Below are positions 58,774 through 64,000 of a DNA stretch of 64,000 nucleotides, piece after piece. This DNA is from Intestinirhabdus alba. Its GTDB lineage: Bacteria > Pseudomonadota > Gammaproteobacteria > Enterobacterales > Enterobacteriaceae. Within the stretch, counting starts at the first letter, position 1, and every line of letters starts with the position of its first letter. A program made the position numbers and the translations under genes. The stretch spans positions 1 to 64,000 of the forward strand of contig NZ_WMJZ01000012.1 of the NCBI RefSeq assembly GCF_009711095.1. Direction: 5' to 3'. The notes under the pieces were generated by a model. The model searched no databases, had not been told where the DNA came from, and was given only the letters and a program-made list of their open reading frames with translations.

Positions 58774-60228
58774 TTAGTACAGCCCCAATACCTTCCACCA
58801 TGCCAGGCCTATCGTCAAAAAGATGGCCTGGTTAACCAGGCTAATGATAAAGCCCGTCCGCCACCAGACGCCGGTAGGCACGTAGCCGGCACCGAACAGA
58901 ATAGGGCCGCGCGCGTGGGTGTACTGTGTCAGAGAACAATACAGGCTGCTGGTGAACGCCAGCATTAACGCCATTGGCGCGGCGGGAATATGCAGCTGCA
59001 GGCCGACGCCCAGGAACACCGCGTACAGGGCGGCGATTTGCGCGTTGCCGCTGGCGAAAAAGTAGTGGGTATAAAAATAGGCGGCGTTGAGCAACAGCAG
59101 AACGATAATCCAGCTTGTGCCGTGCATGGTGCTGCCGATGCTGTCACCGATGACGTTGCCAAACCAGGAGGTAAAGCCCAGTTTTTTCAGCTGGTTCGCC
59201 ATCATCAGCAGGGCGGCAAACCAAATCAGGGTATCCCAGGCTCCTTTCTCGCTTTTAACATCTTCCCAGTTGAGAACGCCGCTCAGCAGTAGAATCGACA
59301 GGCCGACGAAAGACGCGGTCGTCGCATCGACGCCAAGCGCATCGCCAAAAATCCACAGCACCAGCAGAACGCCGACGGTCAGCAGCATCAGCCACTCGCC
59401 GCGCGTCATCTTGCCCATCCCGGCCAGCTCTTTTCGCGCCAGAGCCGGGGCGTCCGGCGTTCGTTTGATTGTCGGGCGGGTCAGCCAGTATACCAGCACC
59501 GGGACGAGCAGCAGTGACACCAGGCAGGGGAGCAGGGCGGCCAGAAACCAGCTGCCCCAGTTGAGTGTGACCCCGGCGTTAGCCGCCAGCTTCACCGCCA
59601 GCAGGTTGCCGGTATAGCCTGTCATAAAGAGCGCCGCCGTCACGTCATTGACGTTACCGATGCAGGTAATCAGAAATGTACCGATTTTGCTGCGCGACTC
59701 ATCTTCCGGACGTGAGTCAAAGCTACGCGCCAGCGAGTCGGCAATCGGATAGATGACGCCGCCGCAGCGTGCGGTATTGCTGGGCATGGCGGGGGAGAGG
59801 ATCAGGTCGGCGAACGCCAGACCATAGGCCAGACCCAGCGTGCGTTTACCTAACAGGCGGATCATCTGTAGCGCAATACGCCGCCCAAGACCGGTTTTGA
59901 TAAAACCGCGGGCAATCATAAACGCCACGACGATCAGCCAAATCAACGAGCTATTGAGTTCGCTCAGCGCGGTGGTGATGGCCCCGGTGGCGGTTTTGTC
60001 TCCTGCCGCATACGTCAGAGCAAAAACGGTGATGCCTATCAGCCCCACTGCGCCGATAGGCAATACTTTCGCGACAATCGACGCGATGGTTGCAACAAAA
60101 ATAATCGCTGAATGCCAGGCGGGTACGCTTAGCCCCGACGGCGGGGCTAAGTGCCACAAACCAACGGCAATCAAAACAATAACAATTAGCGGGAGCCATT
60201 TGACGCCTGGTGTTTTTTTCTCTGCCAC
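58774..60228 (-). CDS. DASS/CitT-family dicarboxylate transporter
   Basis: 484 residues with about 12 membrane segments from a GTG start with an AGGCGAG site. Family motifs: LSPAMPSNTARCGGVIYP (near 150) and a C-terminal TQYTHARGPILFGAGY, the two substrate/sodium sites. It is a paralogue of TtdT in this window but clearly different in sequence; likely substrates are citrate, tartrate, malate or similar dicarboxylates. No enzyme gene stands beside it, so the substrate cannot be told. E. coli K-12 has yqhG-yqhH around here instead. Confidence 0.88.
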   Translation of the reverse strand: MAEKKTPGVKWLPLIVIVLIAVGLWHLAPPSGLSVPAWHSAIIFVATIASIVAKVLPIGAVGLIGITVFALTYAAGDKTATGAITTALSELNSSLIWLIVVAFMIARGFIKTGLGRRIALQMIRLLGKRTLGLAYGLAFADLILSPAMPSNTARCGGVIYPIADSLARSFDSRPEDESRSKIGTFLITCIGNVNDVTAALFMTGYTGNLLAVKLAANAGVTLNWGSWFLAALLPCLVSLLLVPVLVYWLTRPTIKRTPDAPALARKELAGMGKMTRGEWLMLLTVGVLLVLWIFGDALGVDATTASFVGLSILLLSGVLNWEDVKSEKGAWDTLIWFAALLMMANQLKKLGFTSWFGNVIGDSIGSTMHGTSWIIVLLLLNAAYFYTHYFFASGNAQIAALYAVFLGVGLQLHIPAAPMALMLAFTSSLYCSLTQYTHARGPILFGAGYVPTGVWWRTGFIISLVNQAIFLTIGLAWWKVLGLY

Positions 60229-60377
60229 AGTTACTCGCCTATAAAGTTATGAACATATTTTTAACTAATTATTTGCATGAATAATCATACATTTATAGGG
60301 GTTAATGCTGCGCTCATGGACACGGGAAATATACATTTAATTAGTTACTTAATTTTTCTTAAAGTTTCCAGATAGCC

Positions 60378-60563
60378 AAGCTCAACCGGAAAGTTGGGCT
60401 GAGACTGATGACAAACCCCAGGCCGAACTCGTTCGGCCATAATCACCACAAAAATAAACAAGGAAAATCAATTCATTGATTTTCGGCTGCTCACCACAAA
60501 GAGGGAAAAACCACGTTTTTCCCTCTTTACCATCAACCTGAGCCCAACCGGAAAGTGGGGCTG
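60378..60563. repeat. Cluster of five hairpins with flanking direct repeats
   Basis: Five stems in 186 bp: 60379-60400 (AGCTCAAC/GTTGGGCT), 60421-60438 (GGCCGAAC/GTTCGGCC), 60463-60484 (10-bp GAAAATCAAT and complement), 60498-60528 (13-bp perfect AAAGAGGGAAAAA and complement) and 60541-60562 (AGCCCAAC/GTGGGGCT). First and last are direct repeats matching at 22 of 24 bases. TCACCACAAA occurs twice (about 60443 and 60491). It lies at the 3' end of dkgA on the minus strand. No gene is seen in 60229-60571. Confidence 0.75.
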
Positions 60564-60571
60564 AAGGAGAA

Positions 60572-61399
60572 TCAGCCGCCAAACCGATCCGGATCGGGGC
60601 CGAGGCGCATCCCCCGATCGAGCTTAGCGATTTCGCCCAGCTCCTCTTTATCAAGGCGAAAATCCCAGACGTTAAAGTTCTCTTCGATGCGCGACGGGGT
60701 GACGGATTTGGGGATTGTGACCAGGCCGCAGTCCAGGTGCCAGCGAATAACGACCTGCGCCGGGGATTTACCGTATTTATCCGCCAGCTGGCGAATGATT
60801 TTCTGGTCGAACACACCTTCTCCGCCCTGGGCCAGCGGGCTCCAGGATTCGGTCTGGATCTTGTGCGTCGCGTTCCAGGCGTGCAGCTGACGCTGCTGCA
60901 TCAGCGGGTGAAGCTCAATCTGGTTGATGGTCGGCATCACGCCGGTTTCATCAGCCAGGCGCTGGAGATGATCGATCTGGAAGTTGCACACCCCGATGCT
61001 CTTAATCAGCCCCGCTTGCTGCAGATCGATCATGCCCTGCCAGGCTTCGACATAGCGATCGCCAGCCGGGACGGGCCAGTGCATCAGATAAAGGTCAAGG
61101 TAATCGAGCTGCAGTTTTTCAAGACTCTCCAGCAGCGCTTCGCGCGGGCGCTTCTGGTCGTCGTTCCACAGCTTGGTGGTAACAAACAGCTCCTCCCTGG
61201 GAAGGCCCGCGCTTTTTAACGCCCTGCCGACCCCTTCCTCATTCTTATAGGCGGTTGCGGTATCAATAGAGCGGTAGCCCACCTCCAGCGCTTTATGAAC
61301 GGCGGCGGCGGCCTCTTCGTTGCTTGCCTTCCAGACGCCCAGCCCCAGCTGCGGCATCAGATTGCCGTCGGCAAGCTTGATGATGGTTGGATTCGTCAT
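60572..61399 (-). CDS. dkgA: 2,5-diketo-D-gluconate / methylglyoxal reductase A
   Basis: 275 residues from ATG 61399, as in E. coli DkgA (YqhE). Aldo-keto reductase barrel with the catalytic tetrad regions RSIDTATAYKNEEGVG (Asp/Tyr), TTKLWNDD (Lys) and LMHWPVP (His), and the NADPH-site IPKSVTPSRIEENFNVWDF. It reduces methylglyoxal and other aldehydes. It is co-transcribed with yqhD (105-bp gap) under YqhC. Confidence 0.95.
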   Translation of the reverse strand: MTNPTIIKLADGNLMPQLGLGVWKASNEEAAAAVHKALEVGYRSIDTATAYKNEEGVGRALKSAGLPREELFVTTKLWNDDQKRPREALLESLEKLQLDYLDLYLMHWPVPAGDRYVEAWQGMIDLQQAGLIKSIGVCNFQIDHLQRLADETGVMPTINQIELHPLMQQRQLHAWNATHKIQTESWSPLAQGGEGVFDQKIIRQLADKYGKSPAQVVIRWHLDCGLVTIPKSVTPSRIEENFNVWDFRLDKEELGEIAKLDRGMRLGPDPDRFGG

Positions 61400-61504
61400 C
61401 AGATTTTCCCCCTGGATGGATTTCACCGGAGCGGGCTCCGGCGAAGTGGTGTGAATTAAGTCTGGCCGAAATGGCTGAAAACGAAAGCGAGAGGTGAAAA
61501 AAGC

Positions 61505-62668
61505 TTAGCGCGCCGCCTCGTAGATCCGGCGGCTGGTCTCCAGCGTAATGTCCTGGCGTTCACCCAGCTGCGTTAAGCCGTGCTCCTTCAGCTTTTCCAG
61601 CAGCGCCGGGATGCTGCTGCCGTCCAGCCCGTAGTCGGACAGGCGGGTCGGGACGCCCATCTGCTCGAAGAAGCGGCGGGTGGTCGCAATCGCCGCGTCG
61701 ATGCGCGCGTCGTCGGAACCCTCGGTGATGTTCCATACGCGCTCTGCGTACTGCAGTAGCTTGTCGCGCTTAACGTCGCGTTTTTCATTCCACAGCGCCG
61801 GCAGCACCACGGCCAGCGTCTGAGCGTGATCCAGCCCGTGCATTGCCGTCAGCTCGTGGCCCAGCATATGGGTCGCCCAGTCCTGCGGGACGCCAGCGCC
61901 GATCAGGCCGTTCAGCGCCTGGGTCGCAGCCCACATAACGTTGGCGCGCACGTCATAGTTTTCCGGCTCCTGCAGCGCTTTCGGACCCTCTTCAATCAGA
62001 GTCAGCAGAATGCCTTCGGCAAAGCGGTCCTGAATTTTACCGTTCACCGGATAGGTGACGTACTGCTCAACGGTATGCACAAAGGCGTCGACCACGCCGT
62101 TAGCCACCTGGCGTGGCGGCAGCGTGTAGGTGTAAACCGGGTCCAGCACCGCGAATACCGGCTGCACGTGCTCAGAGTGGAACGGCTGTTTGTCGCCGGT
62201 CGTTTTACGGGAGATGACCGCGCCCTTGTTGGATTCCGAACCGGTTGCCGGCAGGGTCAGCACCGAGCCCATCGGGATCGCGCTGCTAATATCGCTGCCG
62301 CCGGTTTGCAGGATATGCCACGGATCGACGCCGTCCGCGTAGCGGGCCGCGGCGGCGATAAATTTGGTGCCGTCGAGCACTGAGCCGCCGCCTACCGCCA
62401 GCAGGAAGGTGATGCGCTCGTCGCGGGCGATTTTTACCGCCTTCATCAGCGTTTCATAGGAGGGGTTTGGCTCAATGCCGCCGAATTCACGCACGTCCAT
62501 CCCTTCCAGGGCGCGGTAGACCTGGTCCAGTACGCCGGTTTTTTTCACGCTGCCGCCGCCCCAGGTAATGAGCACCCGGGCGTCCTGCGGGAGCTGTTGG
62601 CGCAGGTCGGCGATAGCGCCTTTGCCAAAGAGAATACGGGTGGGGGTATGCAGATTAAAATTGTTCAT
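61505..62668 (-). CDS. yqhD: NADPH-dependent aldehyde reductase YqhD
   Basis: 387 residues from ATG 62668, as in E. coli. Group III (iron-type fold, zinc-using) alcohol dehydrogenase: NADPH-binding GGGSVLDGTKF near 95, metal ligands in NGVVDAFVHTVEQY (near 190) and LGHELTAMHGLDHAQ (near 265-281). It detoxifies short aldehydes from lipid peroxidation. First gene of yqhD-dkgA, divergent from its activator gene yqhC. Confidence 0.96.
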   Translation of the reverse strand: MNNFNLHTPTRILFGKGAIADLRQQLPQDARVLITWGGGSVKKTGVLDQVYRALEGMDVREFGGIEPNPSYETLMKAVKIARDERITFLLAVGGGSVLDGTKFIAAAARYADGVDPWHILQTGGSDISSAIPMGSVLTLPATGSESNKGAVISRKTTGDKQPFHSEHVQPVFAVLDPVYTYTLPPRQVANGVVDAFVHTVEQYVTYPVNGKIQDRFAEGILLTLIEEGPKALQEPENYDVRANVMWAATQALNGLIGAGVPQDWATHMLGHELTAMHGLDHAQTLAVVLPALWNEKRDVKRDKLLQYAERVWNITEGSDDARIDAAIATTRRFFEQMGVPTRLSDYGLDGSSIPALLEKLKEHGLTQLGERQDITLETSRRIYEAAR

Positions 62669-62787
62669 TGCTCGTTCCCTTATGTGGGTCATAGAAGAGG
62701 GCTGGCCTGAGGCTGCCGCCTGATGGTCAATATTGTGGGCGTCTGTCGTTCATCGCTCAATGCTCATTTCTGCCAATGCCTTGCCCA

Positions 62788-62810
62788 TTTCTCCAGAGCG
62801 CTGGAGAAAA
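62788..62810. promoter_or_regulatory. Palindrome in the yqhD-yqhC gap, candidate YqhC site
   Basis: TTTCTCCAG/CTGGAGAAA arms (9 bp) around AGCG, within the 197-bp divergent promoter region, about 60 bases before yqhC and 120 before yqhD. Function is inferred from position. Confidence 0.4.
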
Positions 62811-62865
62811 TGGACAAACTTGCGCACAATCAGCAGGACATAAACTGAGGGTGAATTAGCGTGCA

Positions 62866-63765
62866 ATGAATCGTGACGAGACCTGCCTGCTGCTGGCGGA
62901 GAAAATTAACCAGCTGAAAAATAGCGTAAATCATAGCGGTGAATCCCTGCCTGGCGTGCGCCTGCTGTACGGCGTAGAGCCAGGGCCACGCACGCCGGTA
63001 ATGTACCAGCCTGGCATCATATTTCTCTTTTCCGGGCATAAGATCGGTTATATCAACGAGCGCGTTTTCCGCTATGACGCCAGCGAGTACCTGCTGTTGA
63101 CGGTGCCGCTGCCCTTCGAATGTGAAACCTTCGCCACGCCGGAGGTGCCGCTGGCCGGGCTGCGTCTGAACGTCGATCTGCTGCAGCTGCAGGAGCTGCT
63201 GATGGAGATTGGCGAAGACGATCGTTTTCAGCCTTCGGTGGCGGCCAGCGGCATCAATTCCGCCACCCTGTCGGATGAGATCCTCTGCGCGGCGGAGCGC
63301 CTGCTGGACGTTATGGCGCGGCCGCTGGACGCGCGAATTCTGGGGAAACAGATTATCCGTGAAATCCTCTATTACGTGCTGATCGGGCCGCGGGGCGGGG
63401 CGCTGCTGGCGCTGGTGAGCCGCCAGTCCCACTTCAGCCTGATCGGCCGGGTGCTAAAGCGGATCGAGAACAAGTACACGGAAAATCTCAACGTTGAGCA
63501 GCTGGCGGCGGAGGCCAATATGAGCGTCTCGGCGTTTCATCATAACTTTAAGGCGGTGACCAGCACCTCGCCGCTGCAGTACCTGAAGCGCTACCGGCTG
63601 CACAAGGCGCGGATGCTGATGGTTCATGACGGAATGAAGGCCAGCGCGGCGGCGATGCGGGTGGGCTATGAGAGCGCCTCACAGTTCAGCCGCGAGTTCA
63701 AGCGCTATTTTGGCGTTACGCCGGGCGAAGATGCGGCACGAATACGCACCCTGCCGGGAAGTTAA
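62866..63765 (+). CDS. yqhC: AraC-type activator YqhC
   Basis: 299 residues. N-terminal AraC_N ligand/sensor domain (about 15-170) and two C-terminal helix-turn-helix units (about 200-295), the second with [19 protein letters not shown]. In E. coli YqhC senses aldehydes such as glyoxal and activates yqhD-dkgA. Divergent from yqhD and convergent with yghB. Confidence 0.93.
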   Translation: MNRDETCLLLAEKINQLKNSVNHSGESLPGVRLLYGVEPGPRTPVMYQPGIIFLFSGHKIGYINERVFRYDASEYLLLTVPLPFECETFATPEVPLAGLRLNVDLLQLQELLMEIGEDDRFQPSVAASGINSATLSDEILCAAERLLDVMARPLDARILGKQIIREILYYVLIGPRGGALLALVSRQSHFSLIGRVLKRIENKYTENLNVEQLAAEANMSVSAFHHNFKAVTSTSPLQYLKRYRLHKARMLMVHDGMKASAAAMRVGYESASQFSREFKRYFGVTPGEDAARIRTLPGS

Positions 63766-63779
63766 CCCGCGACGCCCGG

Positions 63780-64000
63780 TCAGGCGCTGCAGCACTTCTT
63801 TTTAATAACCACGAACAGCGTACCCAGCAGCCCGGCGGCGAGCAGGGCAATCGGCAGGATCATCAGAAAGGTCATCACCTGATCTTCATGGCGCTTCACG
63901 AAGGGGATCATGCTCAGGGCGTAGCCAAAGCTGGTCACCACGCCAACCCACAGCAGGCCGCTCAGCCAGTTGAATAACTGAAAGCGGCGGCCTGAGAGGC
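63780..64000 (-). CDS. yghB: DedA-family inner membrane protein YghB, 3' part
   Basis: The last 72 codons and stop of a gene that runs off the window. Translation gives [36 protein letters not shown] and a final membrane segment with tail [10 protein letters not shown], which matches E. coli YghB. DedA proteins act in membrane lipid carrier flipping and proton-motive-force upkeep. The order yghB-yqhC-yqhD-dkgA is as in E. coli. Confidence 0.93.
   Translation of the reverse strand, partial: LSGRRFQLFNWLSGLLWVGVVTSFGYALSMIPFVKRHEDQVMTFLMILPIALLAAGLLGTLFVVIKKKCCSA

Overview
The window is chromosomal DNA of an Enterobacteriaceae member of the Enterobacter/Klebsiella/Kosakonia type. Nearly every host protein matches an E. 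coli K-12 protein in length and motifs, and the gene order follows the E. coli segment from mug-rpoD to yqhC-yghB. The G+C content looks somewhat higher than in E. coli, ERIC-type repeats are present, and the ttdABT and assT-dsbL-dsbI operons are carried. Genus cannot be fixed from the sequence alone.

Region 1 (1 to about 7440) is the right end of a P2-like prophage: a Gin/Hin/Pin-type DNA invertase behind a crossover-like site cut by the window edge, then the tail operon FI-FII-E(E')-T-U-D and the late activator gene ogr. It ends at tRNA-Ile2 (ileX), the probable attachment gene. Integrase, head genes, tail fibres and the second att copy lie to the left, outside the window.

Region 2 (7.5-14.3 kb) holds mug, a NADAR-family gene and the macromolecular synthesis operon rpsU-dnaG-rpoD, divergent from tsaD. 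Region 3 (14.3-18.5 kb) is the L-tartrate fermentation module ttdA-ttdB-ttdT with divergent regulator ttdR. Region 4 (18.5-33 kb) carries plsY, folB, uppP, cca, ygiM, ygiF, glnE, hldE, yqiJ-yqiK, ubiK and ribB with its FMN riboswitch.

Region 5 (33-37.7 kb) is an accessory arylsulfate sulfotransferase operon (assT-dsbL-dsbI), a small membrane protein gene and zupT. Region 6 (37.9-47 kb) has ygiD, ygiC-ygiB, tolC and the overlapping run nudF-yqiB-cpdA-yqiA followed by parE. Region 7 (47-58.7 kb) has a Kbp-like LysM protein, ygiN, mdaB, qseB-qseC, ygiW, parC, plsC, ftsP and ygiQ. Region 8 (58.7-64 kb) has a DASS/CitT transporter, a cluster of hairpins, dkgA, yqhD, yqhC and the 3' part of yghB.

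I found no CRISPR array, transposase, rRNA or clearly new multigene system. The least explained signals are non-coding: the hairpin cluster at 60378-60563, a small inverted-repeat element present full length, internally deleted and as a half copy, a three-way-junction-like structure at 22967-23052, and a strong hairpin before uppP. The invertase with its crossover site is the most dynamic element.
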